In this document: positions 17,682 to 29,491 of the stretch, one piece after another
Position numbering within the stretch: position 1 is the stretch's first letter
Layout of the letters: the number at the start of each line of letters is the position of its first letter
Source: Burkholderia metallica
Lineage (GTDB): Bacteria > Pseudomonadota > Gammaproteobacteria > Burkholderiales > Burkholderiaceae
Direction: 5' to 3'
DNA length: 64,000 bases
NCBI RefSeq assembly: GCF_902832845.1
Contig: NZ_CADFDB010000004.1
Span: forward strand, 124,001 to 188,000
Translations under genes and position numbers: made by a program
The notes under the pieces: model-generated
The model's database searches: none
What the model was told of the DNA's origin: nothing
The model's input: the letters and a program-made list of their open reading frames with translations, nothing else

Positions 17682-19688
17682 GTGATTTCCCCGCTCGAAA
17701 TGACCCTGCTGCTGCTGCTGGCCTCAGTGGTGGGCGTCGTCGTATTCCGCTCGTTGAACCTGCCGCCGATGCTCGGCTATCTGACCGTCGGCATCCTGGT
17801 CGGCCCGCACGCGTTCGGCGTCGCGGCGGACCTCGAGCGCGCCGAGCATCTCGCCGAATTCGGCGTGGTATTCCTGATGTTTTCGATCGGTCTCGAATTC
17901 TCGCTGGCGAAGCTGAGAGCGATGCAGCGGCTCGTGTTCGGGCTCGGGTTGCTGCAGGTCGTCGCGACGCTCGTGCTCGCGCTCGTGCTGGGCACGCTGT
18001 TCGAGCACTGGGTGCACATCACGTGGCAGGGCAGCATCGCGCTCGGCGGCGCGCTGGCGATGTCGTCGACGGCGATCGTGTCGAAGATGCTCGCCGAGCG
18101 GCTCGAGATCGAGACCGAGCACGGCCGCAACATCTTCGGCGTGCTGCTGTTCCAGGATCTCGCGGTGGTGCCGCTGCTGATCGTGATCGCCGCGTTCGGC
18201 GCCGAATCGTCGAAGGACCTCGCGCTCACGCTCGGCTTCGCGGCCGTCAAGATCGTGATCGCGCTCACGCTGCTGCTGGTGATCGGCCAGCGGTTCATGA
18301 CGCGCTGGCTCAACGTCGTCGCGCGGCGCCGCTCGCAGGAACTGTTCGTGCTGAACCTGCTGCTCGTCACGCTGGGCGCCGCGTTCATCACCGACCGCTT
18401 CGGGCTGTCGCTCGCGCTCGGTGCGTTCATCGCGGGGATGCTCATTTCCGAGACGCCGTTCCGCCATCAGGTGGAGGAGGACATCAAGCCGTTCCGCGAC
18501 GTGCTGCTCGGCCTGTTCTTCGTGACGACGGGCATGCTGCTCGATCCGCGCGTGATCTGGGAGCACCCGCTCCTCGTGTTCGGTTTCTTCATCGGGCAGA
18601 TCCTGTTCAAAGGGACGATGATCGCCGGGCTCGCGCGGCTGTTCGGCGCGACGCCGGGCGTCGCGATGCGCACCGGCATCGGGCTCGCGCAGGCCGGCGA
18701 ATTCGGCTTCGTGCTGCTGAACCTGATCCTCGACCGGCATCTCGTCGATTCGACGCTGCTGCAGGCGATCCTCGCGTCGATGCTGCTGTCGATGCTCGCC
18801 GCGCCGTTCCTGATCCAGAACGCGGACCGGATCGTGATGCGGCTGTCGTCGACCGAATGGATGCAGCAGTCGCTGCAGATGACGCGGATCGCGACGCAAA
18901 GCCTGAAGCAGCGCGGCCACGTGATCATCTGCGGGTACGGCCGCGCGGGCCAGAACCTGGCGCGCATGCTCGAACAGGAAGGCATTTCGTACGTCGCGCT
19001 CGACCTCGACCCCGATCGCGTGAGCGCGGCCGCGGCGGCCGGCGAATCGGTCGTGTTCGGCGACGCGGCGCGCCGCGAGTCGCTGCTCGCGGCCGGTATC
19101 CACCGCGCGGCGGCGGTGGCGATCACCTATGCGAACACGCCGTCCGCGCTGCGCGTGCTGCATCACGTGCACGAACTCGAGCCGACGCTGCCGGCGATCG
19201 TGCGTACCGTCGACGACGCCGATCTCGAGAAGCTGCTCGCGGCCGGCGCGACCGAGGTGATTCCGGAGATCGTCGAGGGCAGCCTGATGCTCGCGTCGCA
19301 CACGCTGGTGCTGGTCGGCGTGCCGATGCGCAAGGTCGTGCGGCGCGTCGAGGAAATGCGTGACGAACGCTACAGCCTGCTGCGCGGCTATTTCCGCGGC
19401 GCGGACGACGCGGACGACGACGACCACGAGCAGGTGCGGCTACAATCGGTGCCGGTCGATGCGCGCGCGGATGCGGTCGGGCGTTCGCTGGAAGAACTCG
19501 GGCTGTATGCGCTCGGGCTGGAAGTCACGGCGATCCGCCGGCACGGCATCCGCGGCGTCGAACCCGATCCGCAGACCAAGCTGCGCGCGAGCGACATCGT
19601 CGTGCTGCGCGGGCTGCCCGAGGCGCTCGCGCTCGCGGAGGAGCGGCTGTCGCGCCATCGGCGCGATCCGCCGGCTGCGGCCGCCTGA
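17682..19688 (+). CDS. Kef-type monovalent cation:proton antiporter
   Basis: CPA2-family transporter. From the GTG start: about twelve membrane helices (LLLLLASVVGVVVFRSLNLPP through MLLSMLAAPFLI), then a soluble RCK/TrkA-N domain with Rossmann motif HVIICGYGRAGQNLARML and a TrkA-C domain at the end (LEVTAIRRHGIRGVEPD). The total, about 668 residues, fits KefB/YbaL proteins. GTG at 17682 has GAGG upstream at about 11 nt; GTG at 17652 or ATG at 17700 are alternatives. Ion (K+ or Na+) and glutathione gating cannot be told. An acidic Asp/Glu insert (GADDADDDDHEQ) lies between the RCK and TrkA-C domains. Confidence 0.9.
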   Translation: MISPLEMTLLLLLASVVGVVVFRSLNLPPMLGYLTVGILVGPHAFGVAADLERAEHLAEFGVVFLMFSIGLEFSLAKLRAMQRLVFGLGLLQVVATLVLALVLGTLFEHWVHITWQGSIALGGALAMSSTAIVSKMLAERLEIETEHGRNIFGVLLFQDLAVVPLLIVIAAFGAESSKDLALTLGFAAVKIVIALTLLLVIGQRFMTRWLNVVARRRSQELFVLNLLLVTLGAAFITDRFGLSLALGAFIAGMLISETPFRHQVEEDIKPFRDVLLGLFFVTTGMLLDPRVIWEHPLLVFGFFIGQILFKGTMIAGLARLFGATPGVAMRTGIGLAQAGEFGFVLLNLILDRHLVDSTLLQAILASMLLSMLAAPFLIQNADRIVMRLSSTEWMQQSLQMTRIATQSLKQRGHVIICGYGRAGQNLARMLEQEGISYVALDLDPDRVSAAAAAGESVVFGDAARRESLLAAGIHRAAAVAITYANTPSALRVLHHVHELEPTLPAIVRTVDDADLEKLLAAGATEVIPEIVEGSLMLASHTLVLVGVPMRKVVRRVEEMRDERYSLLRGYFRGADDADDDDHEQVRLQSVPVDARADAVGRSLEELGLYALGLEVTAIRRHGIRGVEPDPQTKLRASDIVVLRGLPEALALAEERLSRHRRDPPAAAA

Positions 19689-19720
19689 GTCGCGATTCAT
19701 AACCTGACCCGTATTTTCAG

Positions 19721-19753
19721 AAACGGTGCCCGATCTTCGCGCACCGTTTTTTT
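19721..19753 (+). terminator. Intrinsic terminator directly before the apt ribosome-binding site
   Basis: AAACGGTGC (19721-19729) pairs with GCACCGTTT (19741-19749) and the run of T continues to 19753. The apt Shine-Dalgarno GGAGAG follows immediately at 19755. It ends the antiporter transcript and could also act as an attenuator if apt initiates upstream. Confidence 0.8.
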
Positions 19754-19764
19754 CGGAGAGTTTC

Positions 19765-20331
19765 ATGCCGCATTCGTCGTCGGGCGCGCCGCTCGATCCG
19801 GTCGCCTTCATCCACAGCCAGATCCGCACGGTGCCGGACTGGCCGCAGCCGGGCGTGATGTTCCGCGACATCACGACGCTGCTGCAGAGCCCGAAGGCGC
19901 TGCGCATCCTCGTCGACCTGTTCGTCGAGCGCTACGTCGATGCGAAGCTCGACTACGTCGCGGGCCTCGACGCGCGCGGCTTCATCATCGCGCCGATCGT
20001 CGCGTACGAGCTGAGCGTCGGCTTCGTGCCGATCCGCAAGGTCGGCAAGCTGCCGTACAAGACGCGCTCGGAATCGTACGACCTCGAATACGGCAGCGCG
20101 ACGGTCGAGATTCACGAAGACGCATGCAAGCCCGGCGACCGCGTGATCATCATGGACGACCTGATCGCGACCGGCGGCACGATGATGGCGGGGCGCAACC
20201 TGCTGCAGCGGCTCGGCGCGGAAGTGGTCGAAGGCGCGGCGATCATCGACCTGCCCGATCTCGGCGGCTCGGCGCTGCTGCGCAACGCGGGACTGCCCGT
20301 CTATACCGTTACCGAATTCGCCGGCCACTGA
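19765..20331 (+). CDS. apt: Adenine phosphoribosyltransferase
   Basis: Salvages adenine with PRPP to AMP. The 188-residue protein has [18 protein letters not shown] near the start, [18 protein letters not shown], and the PRPP loop [17 protein letters not shown]. The ATG of [11 protein letters not shown] has GGAGAG 5 nt upstream; an in-frame upstream ATG lies inside the terminator and is rejected. It begins a plus-strand run of apt, LysE, Nudix and purU genes. Confidence 0.96.
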   Translation: MPHSSSGAPLDPVAFIHSQIRTVPDWPQPGVMFRDITTLLQSPKALRILVDLFVERYVDAKLDYVAGLDARGFIIAPIVAYELSVGFVPIRKVGKLPYKTRSESYDLEYGSATVEIHEDACKPGDRVIIMDDLIATGGTMMAGRNLLQRLGAEVVEGAAIIDLPDLGGSALLRNAGLPVYTVTEFAGH

Positions 20332-20381
20332 ACGCCGCCCCGGCTCACCCGCCCCGGTTCACGCTTCGCAGCGAGGTCACG

Positions 20382-20996
20382 ATGCCCAACTTCATGCTGT
20401 TTCTCGCCACGTCGGTCGCGATCACGTTCGCGCCCGGTCCCGACAATCTGCAGGTGCTCGCACGCGGCATCTCGCAGGGTCGCGCGGCCGGTTTCGTCGC
20501 CGCGCTCGGCTTCACCGCCGGGATCCTGTTCCACACGACGCTCGCGGCGCTCGGCGTCGCGGCCGTGCTGCGTTCGTCGCCGGTCGCGTTCCAGATCCTG
20601 AAGCTCGCGGGCGCCGCCTACCTCGTGTGGATCGGGATCAAGGCGCTGCGCAGCCAGGGGCTCTCGAATGCGCACGCGCGCCCGCCGCAACCGCTCGGCA
20701 CGATCTTCCGGCAGAGCGTGATCGGCAACCTGATGAATCCGAAGGTCACGCTGTTCTTCGTCGTGTTCCTGCCGCAGTTCGTCGATCCGCACGGCGCGCA
20801 GAGCGTGACGCTGCAGATGTTCGAGCTCGGCGCGCTGTTCATGCTGCAGACGGCCGCGGTGTTCTCGCTGTTCGGTGTGGGCGCGGGCATGATCGGCGCG
20901 TGGCTGAAGCGTCGCCCGAAGGCCGGTGTGTGGCTCGACCGGATCGCCGGCGCGACGTTCATCGCGATCGGCATTCGCGTGGCGCTAAAGGACTGA
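20382..20996 (+). CDS. LysE/RhtB family amino-acid exporter
   Basis: A 204-residue inner-membrane protein with the family hallmark near the N-terminus (SVAITFAPGPDNLQVLARGISQG), GFTAGILFHTTLAALGVAAV, GAAYLVWIGIKALR, and NLMNPKVTLFFVVFLPQF. About six hydrophobic helices are visible. Substrates of close relatives include Lys, Thr, homoserine and Leu; none can be assigned here. It starts 50 nt after apt; the Nudix gene starts 5 nt after its stop, so those two are surely co-transcribed. Confidence 0.9.
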   Translation: MPNFMLFLATSVAITFAPGPDNLQVLARGISQGRAAGFVAALGFTAGILFHTTLAALGVAAVLRSSPVAFQILKLAGAAYLVWIGIKALRSQGLSNAHARPPQPLGTIFRQSVIGNLMNPKVTLFFVVFLPQFVDPHGAQSVTLQMFELGALFMLQTAAVFSLFGVGAGMIGAWLKRRPKAGVWLDRIAGATFIAIGIRVALKD

Positions 20997-21001
20997 CCGC
21001 G

Positions 21002-21868
21002 ATGACGTTTCCGTGCATTGCGGCCGCGCGCCGCTTCGATCCGGTCGCGCACCTGCGTTTCGAGATCGCCGGCCAGGCGGTCGGCTGGGTGCGCCGCCAG
21101 GACGTCGCGAAGCTCGCGCGCTGGCCCGACGTGTTCGAGCTGGGCCGCGAGCGCGTCGTGCTGTCGGCGCGCTACGACTCGGTGGATGCGCGCAGCATGG
21201 CGCTGGCCAGTGCGATCGGCGCGCTCGCGGCCGAAGGCGCGATTCCGGGCTGGCGCGACGAGATCTACGCGATCCGGAACCGCTTCGACGATCCGCCGCT
21301 CGCGTACATCGAGCGCGCGGCGTCGCGCTTCTTCGGCACGCAGACCTATGCGGTGCACGTGAACGGCATCGTAGAATATGCGGTTACGCCGGGCGAGCCG
21401 CCCGCCGCGTCCGTGCCGAAGATGTGGCTCGGCCGTCGCAGCGAGACCAAGGCGACCGACCCCGGCATGCTCGACAACGTCGTCGCCGGCGGCATCGGCT
21501 GGGGCCTGGGCGTTCACGAGACGCTCGCGAAGGAGTGCTGGGAAGAGGCCGGCATCCCGCCCGAACTGGCGGCGCGCGCGATCGCGGGCCGTGCGGTGCA
21601 GGTGCTGAACTCGCTGCCGGAAGGCACGCAGTCCGAACTGATCTTCGTGTACGACCTGCCGCTGCCGCACGATTTCGCGCCGCGCAACCAGGACGGCGAA
21701 GTGGCCGAGCACCTGCTGGCCGGCGTGCCCGAGGTGATCGGCTGGCTGCGCGCAGGCCGCGCGACGATGGATGCAAGCCTCGCGACGCTCGACACGCTGT
21801 TGCGCCACCGCTGGATTGCGGCGGCCGACGCGGCCGGCATCGACGCACTGTTCGCACCGGCCGCGTGA
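21002..21868 (+). CDS. DUF4743 domain-containing Nudix hydrolase
   Basis: A 288-residue two-domain protein. Residues ~1-130 match the DUF4743 region of the yeast YJR142W / plant Nudix20-24 type; the C-terminal Nudix domain contains GGIGWGLGVHETLAKECWEEAGI. The REUxEExGU core is present as KECWEEAGI, but the upstream Glu of the classical Nudix box is replaced, as in that subfamily. Characterised relatives dephosphorylate damaged oxidised thiamine diphosphates, so a thiamine-clean-up role is a reasonable inference. It is tightly linked to the exporter gene upstream; purU follows after 80 nt. Confidence 0.85.
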   Translation: MTFPCIAAARRFDPVAHLRFEIAGQAVGWVRRQDVAKLARWPDVFELGRERVVLSARYDSVDARSMALASAIGALAAEGAIPGWRDEIYAIRNRFDDPPLAYIERAASRFFGTQTYAVHVNGIVEYAVTPGEPPAASVPKMWLGRRSETKATDPGMLDNVVAGGIGWGLGVHETLAKECWEEAGIPPELAARAIAGRAVQVLNSLPEGTQSELIFVYDLPLPHDFAPRNQDGEVAEHLLAGVPEVIGWLRAGRATMDASLATLDTLLRHRWIAAADAAGIDALFAPAA

Positions 21869-21948
21869 CACGTGCCGCGCGCCGCGCGCGGATCGCGGCG
21901 GCGCGAACGGACAATTTGACGAATACGGAAACGAAGGGAGTAGCGGTC

Positions 21949-22833
21949 ATGCCGACCGATCACAGCTTTATCTTGAAACTGTCGTGCCCCGACCGGCACG
22001 GCATTGTCCATGCGGTCTCGGGCTTCCTGTTCGAGCGCAGCAACAACATCCTCGATTCGGCGCAGTTCGGCGACAGCCGCACCAGCGAGTTCTTCATGCG
22101 CGTGCACTTCGAGCAGGACGGCGGCGGCGCGGATGCCGCGACCGCGCTCGACACGCTGCGCCGCGAATTCGCGCCGCTCGCCGAGCAATTCTCGATGCGC
22201 TGGGAACTGCACGACGCGGCGGTGAAGCCGCGCGTCGTGATCATGGTGTCGAAGATCGGCCACTGCCTGAACGACCTGCTGTTCCGCTATCGCACCGGCC
22301 AGCTGCCGATCGAGATCCCGGCGATCGTGTCGAACCACAAGGAGTTCTATCAGCTCGCCGCGAGCTACAACATTCCGTTCCATCACTTCCCGCTGATCGG
22401 CGGCTCCTCCGATGCCGCGAAGGCCGCGCAGGAAGCGCGCGTGCTGGAAGTGATCGATGAGCACCAGGCCGATCTGGTCGTGCTCGCGCGCTACATGCAG
22501 ATCCTGTCGCCGAACCTGTGCCAGCAGCTCGCCGGCCGCGCGATCAACATCCACCATTCGTTCCTGCCGAGCTTCAAGGGCGCGAAGCCTTACTACCAGG
22601 CGTTCGATCGCGGCGTGAAGCTGATCGGCGCGACCGCGCACTACGTGACGACCGATCTCGACGAAGGCCCGATCATCGAGCAGGAAGTGGAGCGCGTCGA
22701 CCACAGCATGACGCCCGACCAGTTGACCGCGATCGGCCGCGACGTCGAATGCGTGACGCTGGCACGCGCGGTGAAGTGGCACGTCGAGCACCGGATCGTG
22801 CTGAACGGGACGAAGACTGTCGTGTTCCGCTGA
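21949..22833 (+). CDS. purU: Formyltetrahydrofolate deformylase
   Basis: Hydrolyses 10-formyl-THF to formate and THF, balancing one-carbon pools. The 294-residue protein has an N-terminal ACT domain (LKLSCPDRHGIVHAVSGFLFE) and a C-terminal formyltransferase domain with VIMVSKIGHCLNDLLFR, NHKEF, and the catalytic NIHHSFLPSFKGAKPY. AGGGAG precedes the ATG. The gene closes the apt-LysE-Nudix-purU run and is followed by a strong hairpin terminator. Confidence 0.96.
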   Translation: MPTDHSFILKLSCPDRHGIVHAVSGFLFERSNNILDSAQFGDSRTSEFFMRVHFEQDGGGADAATALDTLRREFAPLAEQFSMRWELHDAAVKPRVVIMVSKIGHCLNDLLFRYRTGQLPIEIPAIVSNHKEFYQLAASYNIPFHHFPLIGGSSDAAKAAQEARVLEVIDEHQADLVVLARYMQILSPNLCQQLAGRAINIHHSFLPSFKGAKPYYQAFDRGVKLIGATAHYVTTDLDEGPIIEQEVERVDHSMTPDQLTAIGRDVECVTLARAVKWHVEHRIVLNGTKTVVFR

Positions 22834-22866
22834 TTCGCCGGGCGCCGCACGGCGCGCCTCGAAACG

Positions 22867-22902
22867 AAAACGCCGCGCCCTTCACGGGGCGCGGCGTTTT
22901 TT
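22867..22902. terminator. Bidirectional intrinsic terminator, purU / PerM-type gene
   Basis: ACGCCGCGCCC and GGGCGCGGCGT form an 11-bp stem around a short loop, with AAAA before and TTTTTT after. It can terminate purU on the plus strand and, from the convergent side, the membrane-protein gene on the minus strand. Confidence 0.9.
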
Positions 22903-22923
22903 ATTCCGGCTGCGCGGGCGTTT

Positions 22924-24009
22924 TCAGATCAGCCGCAGCAGGTACAACTCGCGCTTCAGGTACGCATAGAAGATCGGCGCGGCGATCACGCCGGGCAGCC
23001 CGAACGCGGCTTCCATGATCAGCATCGCGAGCAGCAGCTCCCACGCGCGCGACTCGATCTGGCCGCCGATGATCTTCGCGTTCAGGAAGTATTCGAGCTT
23101 GTGGATGACCACGAGGAACGCCAGCGATGCAATCGCGGTGCCCATGCTGACCGACAGCGACACGGCGACGATCAGCGTGTTCGAGATCAGGTTGCCGATC
23201 ACCGGCAGCAGGCCGACGATGAACGTGACGAGCACGAGCGTTTTCGACAGCGGCAGCCGCTGGTGAAAGATCGGCAGCGCGACGAGCAGGTAGAGGCCCG
23301 TGAACGCCGCGTTGATCGCCGAGATCTTGATCTGCGCGAACACGATGCGGCGGAATGCATCGGCGAAACGCGACACGCGCGTGACGAGCGCGGTCGACAG
23401 CGGCCGGCGCACCTTGCCGTGCTCGACGCCGATCGCGATCATCGCGCCGATGATCATCCCGAACAGCACGTGGCCGAAGCCGCGCGCGACGCTCTTGCCG
23501 CTTTGCTGGAGCTGGTCCATGTGCGAGTGCATCAGCACGGCGGCCTTCGTCTTCATCTGCTCGACGTCGACGGGCAGCAGGTTCGCGATCCAGGCCGGCG
23601 TGCGGGCGCGGGTCTGCTCGACGATCTGCATCAGCTGGTCGAGCAGGCTCTGCAGGTTCGGCACCGTGCGCTCGAAGTGTTCGATGATGCCGATCGTCAG
23701 GCCCGTCAGCGCGCCGACGATCGCGATCGCCAGCAGCACGACCGCGACCCAGCGCGCGCGCATGCTGGTGGTGTGACGTTCGATGACGGGGGCGATCGTG
23801 TGGATCAGCTGGTAGACGAGCAGGCCGGCCAGCAGCCCGCCGAGCAGCTTGAGTTCGATCACGAGCCACATGGCGAGGATCGCGAACACATAGCTGCCGA
23901 TTTCGAGCGCCGACAGCTTCGGCAGGCTGAAGTCGCTCGTCAGCCGCACGCTGCGCAGGTGCGGTTCGCGATTCTGCGCATCGCGCGACGAGTCTGGTTG
24001 CTTCTCCAT
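22924..24009 (-). CDS. AI-2E family transporter (PerM-type)
   Basis: An about 361-residue inner-membrane protein: paired helices near the N-terminus (IGSYVFAILAMWLVIELKLLGG; VAVVLLAIAIVGALTGLTIGI), a soluble middle with 'LQSLLDQLMQIVEQTRAR', and a C-terminal cluster with VTFIVGLLPVIGNLISNTLI and AAFGLPGVIAAPIFYAYLKREL. The family includes TqsA (AI-2 exporter) and Na+/H+-linked proteins, so the substrate is open. MEKQPDS was chosen as start because AGGAA lies 7 nt upstream; an ATG nine codons earlier has no such site. Confidence 0.87.
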   Translation of the reverse strand: MEKQPDSSRDAQNREPHLRSVRLTSDFSLPKLSALEIGSYVFAILAMWLVIELKLLGGLLAGLLVYQLIHTIAPVIERHTTSMRARWVAVVLLAIAIVGALTGLTIGIIEHFERTVPNLQSLLDQLMQIVEQTRARTPAWIANLLPVDVEQMKTKAAVLMHSHMDQLQQSGKSVARGFGHVLFGMIIGAMIAIGVEHGKVRRPLSTALVTRVSRFADAFRRIVFAQIKISAINAAFTGLYLLVALPIFHQRLPLSKTLVLVTFIVGLLPVIGNLISNTLIVAVSLSVSMGTAIASLAFLVVIHKLEYFLNAKIIGGQIESRAWELLLAMLIMEAAFGLPGVIAAPIFYAYLKRELYLLRLI

Positions 24010-24115
24010 CGTGGATTCCTGTCGTTCGTGTGTCATGCCGCGGCATGCGCAGCAGAGCCGTGTTCGCCCGGCGTTGCACCGGATTGGTGCGTACGGCGAA
24101 CCTTACGACCGTAAA

Positions 24116-24121
24116 GTATAG
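24116..24121 (-). promoter_or_regulatory. Candidate -10 element upstream of PerM-type gene
   Basis: On the minus strand TATACT (five of six to consensus) lies about 107 nt upstream of the chosen start. No good -35 is visible at normal spacing, so this is tentative. Confidence 0.3.
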
Positions 24122-24190
24122 CCGCCATTATGGTCCGCAACGGGGCCGTTTGGCGCATGGTGTAAACGCAGAAGGGAAAACGAGAGGAAG

Positions 24191-24225
24191 CCGGCCGCGC
24201 GGTGCGCGAAGGGGCGCGCGGCCGG
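24191..24225 (-). terminator. GC-rich hairpin downstream of uvrA
   Basis: CCGGCCGCGCG (24191-24201) and CGCGCGGCCGG (24215-24225) make a perfect 11-bp stem with a 13-nt loop, 37 nt past the uvrA stop. The following minus-strand tail is only pyrimidine-rich (CTTCCTCTCGTTTT), so termination may be imperfect. Confidence 0.55.
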
Positions 24226-24261
24226 GCGGCCGCGCGCGGGAAGGGAGCCGGGTGGGAGGCG

Positions 24262-27147
<2,886 letters not shown>

Positions 27148-27410
27148 GACCTGGCGAAAATGGAGGGAACCAAACCTGCTACTATAACGGCTTTTCGAGG
27201 CCGTCGTTTGGGGCCCCCAGCCTGAGCAGCAGGTGGCAGCAAGGTGGCGCCGGCGCCGGGAAAGCGGCCGCGCCGCGCGGTTCCGGGCGGCCAGCGGGCT
27301 GCCTGAATCCTGTCCCGACGTGTCGCCCGCCAAGCCTCCCGGGCCGCTGGTCCTGATCTTCCGCCGCCCGGTGCCGGGCGGACATTCCGATCATTCGAAA
27401 TACATTCCCG

Positions 27411-28598
27411 ATGTCCAATCCGTCTGCCACGTCTTCCCGCATGACCGCGCCCGAATTGCGCGCGACCACGTCGCTCGCGGCGATCTTCGCGCTGCGCATG
27501 CTCGGCCTGTTCATGATCATGCCGGTGTTCTCGGTCTACGCGAAAACCATCCCGGGCGGCGACAACGTGCTGCTCGTCGGCATCGCGCTCGGGGCCTACG
27601 GCGTCACGCAGTCGCTGTTCTACATCTTCTACGGCTGGGCGTCCGACAAGTTCGGCCGCAAGCCGGTGATTGCCACGGGCCTCGTGATCTTCGCGCTCGG
27701 CAGCTTCGTCGCCGCGTTCGCGCACGACATCACGTGGATCATCGTCGGCCGCGTGATCCAGGGGATGGGCGCGGTGTCGTCCGCGGTGCTTGCGTTCATC
27801 GCCGATCTCACGTCCGAGCAGAACCGCACGAAGGCGATGGCGATGGTCGGCGGCTCGATCGGCGTGTCGTTCGCGGTGGCGATCGTCGGCGCGCCGATCG
27901 TGTTCCACTGGGTCGGGATGAGCGGGCTGTTCGCGATCGTCGGCGTGCTGTCGATCGTCGCGATCGGCGTCGTGCTGTGGATCGTGCCCGACGCGGCGAA
28001 GCCCGTGCACGTGCCCGCGCCGTTCGCGGAAGTGCTGCACAACGTCGAGCTGCTGCGCCTGAACTTCGGCGTGCTGGTGCTGCACGCGACGCAGACGGCG
28101 CTGTTCCTCGTCGTGCCGCGCCTGCTGGTCGACGGCGGCCTGCCGGTCGCCGCGCACTGGAAGGTCTACCTGCCGGTGATGGGGCTCGCGTTCGTGATGA
28201 TGGTCCCGGCGATCATCGTCGCTGAAAAACGGGGCAAGATGAAGCCGGTGCTGCTCGGCGGCATCCTGGCTATCCTGATCGGCCAATTGCTGCTGGGCAG
28301 CGCGCCGCATACCATCCTGATTGTGGCGGCGATTCTGTTCGTCTACTTCCTCGGGTTCAACATCCTGGAAGCGTCGCAGCCGTCGCTCGTGTCGAAGCTC
28401 GCGCCCGGTTCGCGCAAGGGTGCGGCCACGGGCGTCTACAACACCACGCAGTCGATCGGGCTCGCGCTCGGCGGCATCGTGGGCGGCTGGCTGCTGAAGC
28501 ACGGGGGCGCCAATACGGTGTTCTACACGTGTTCGGGGCTCGTTGCCGCGTGGCTTATAATCGCGGCCAACATGAAAGCGCCGCCGCGCAAGGCCTGA
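27411..28598 (+). CDS. Major facilitator superfamily transporter
   Basis: A 395-residue permease with about twelve membrane helices; the loop 2-3 motif is [16 protein letters not shown] and motif A-like elements recur at [21 protein letters not shown]. It resembles proton-driven drug-efflux MFS proteins of the YajR type but lacks YajR's C-terminal soluble domain. MFS genes between uvrA and ssb are common in betaproteobacteria. Substrate unknown. The 263-nt gap upstream, shared with uvrA, contains a minus-strand TATAGT box at 27180-27185 that could serve uvrA. Confidence 0.88.
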   Translation: MSNPSATSSRMTAPELRATTSLAAIFALRMLGLFMIMPVFSVYAKTIPGGDNVLLVGIALGAYGVTQSLFYIFYGWASDKFGRKPVIATGLVIFALGSFVAAFAHDITWIIVGRVIQGMGAVSSAVLAFIADLTSEQNRTKAMAMVGGSIGVSFAVAIVGAPIVFHWVGMSGLFAIVGVLSIVAIGVVLWIVPDAAKPVHVPAPFAEVLHNVELLRLNFGVLVLHATQTALFLVVPRLLVDGGLPVAAHWKVYLPVMGLAFVMMVPAIIVAEKRGKMKPVLLGGILAILIGQLLLGSAPHTILIVAAILFVYFLGFNILEASQPSLVSKLAPGSRKGAATGVYNTTQSIGLALGGIVGGWLLKHGGANTVFYTCSGLVAAWLIIAANMKAPPRKA

Positions 28599-28698
28599 AC
28601 CTGTTTCGGGCAGGCCCGGCGGCGCTCGCCGGCCTGGCCGACGGGCCGCACCGGCAGCATGCGCGGGCGGCCCGGCATCGAATTTACTGGAGAAACAC

Positions 28699-29262
28699 AT
28701 GGCATCCGTCAACAAGGTCATCCTCGTCGGCAATCTCGGCGCCGATCCTGAAGTCCGTTACCTGCCGAGCGGCGACGCGGTTGCGAACATCCGTCTCGCG
28801 ACGACCGACCGCTACAAGGACAAGGCAAGCGGCGATTTCAAGGAAATGACCGAGTGGCATCGCGTCGCGTTCTTCGGCCGCCTGGCGGAAATCGTCAGCG
28901 AATATCTGAAGAAGGGTTCGTCGGTCTATATCGAAGGCCGCATCCGCACGCGCAAGTGGCAGGGCCAGGACGGCCAGGATCGTTACTCGACGGAAATCGT
29001 CGCCGACCAGATGCAGATGCTCGGCGGCCGCGGTGGTGCGGGCGGCGGCGGTGGCGGTGGTGACGAAGGCGGTTACGGCGGCGGCTACGGTGGCGGCGGC
29101 GGCGGCGGTCGCGGCGAGCAGATGGAGCGCGGCGGTGGCGGTGGTGGCGGCGGTCGTGCCGGCGGCGCGGCGCGTGGCGGTGCTGGCGGCGGCGCGCAGA
29201 GCCGTCCGAGCGCACCGGCCGGCGGCGGCTTCGACGAGATGGACGACGATATTCCGTTCTAA
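28699..29262 (+). CDS. ssb: Single-stranded DNA-binding protein
   Basis: Coats ssDNA in replication, recombination and repair. Residues 1-110 are the OB fold ([56 protein letters not shown]). Residues ~112-170 are a linker of almost pure Gly with some Arg, and the protein ends in the acidic tip DDDIPF that docks partner proteins. The length of 187 is usual for Burkholderia. The Gly linker is built of GGC/GGT repeats. Confidence 0.97.
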   Translation: MASVNKVILVGNLGADPEVRYLPSGDAVANIRLATTDRYKDKASGDFKEMTEWHRVAFFGRLAEIVSEYLKKGSSVYIEGRIRTRKWQGQDGQDRYSTEIVADQMQMLGGRGGAGGGGGGGDEGGYGGGYGGGGGGGRGEQMERGGGGGGGGRAGGAARGGAGGGAQSRPSAPAGGGFDEMDDDIPF

Positions 29263-29291
29263 AAGGAACGCGAGTTCCTGGTGTAAGGATG

Positions 29292-29346
29292 GACCCGAAT
29301 TTCCGAGCTAAATCAACGATTTAGCCTGGGTGTTCGGGTCTTTTTT
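29292..29346 (+). terminator. Two-tier intrinsic terminator after ssb
   Basis: GACCCGAA (29292-29299) pairs with TTCGGGTC (29333-29340) followed by TTTTTT, and inside it GCTAAATC pairs with GATTTAGC. It is a terminator with a nested hairpin; the arsenic genes begin beyond it on the other strand. Confidence 0.85.
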
Positions 29347-29491
29347 CGTTTGCACGTTATTCGATCTAAGTGGAACGCGCCTGATCGGTAAAAGACGGGT
29401 CCGTAACCTGTCTCTACGGGTGGGGACGAAAGTCCAGGCATGGATTCGATCGATCGGCGTAGCGCCGATATCCTGGCGCCCGTCCCGGTAT

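Noticed and set aside
17724-19427. 567-codon minus-strand frame opposite the Kef-type antiporter
   Set aside because: It is an antisense shadow in high-GC DNA; composition is His/Arg/Glu repeats and no ribosome-binding site or homologous motif is seen.
29030-29200. Gly-coding repeats in ssb as a CRISPR-like or tandem repeat array
   Set aside because: They are degenerate GGC/GGT codons of a protein linker with no spacer structure.
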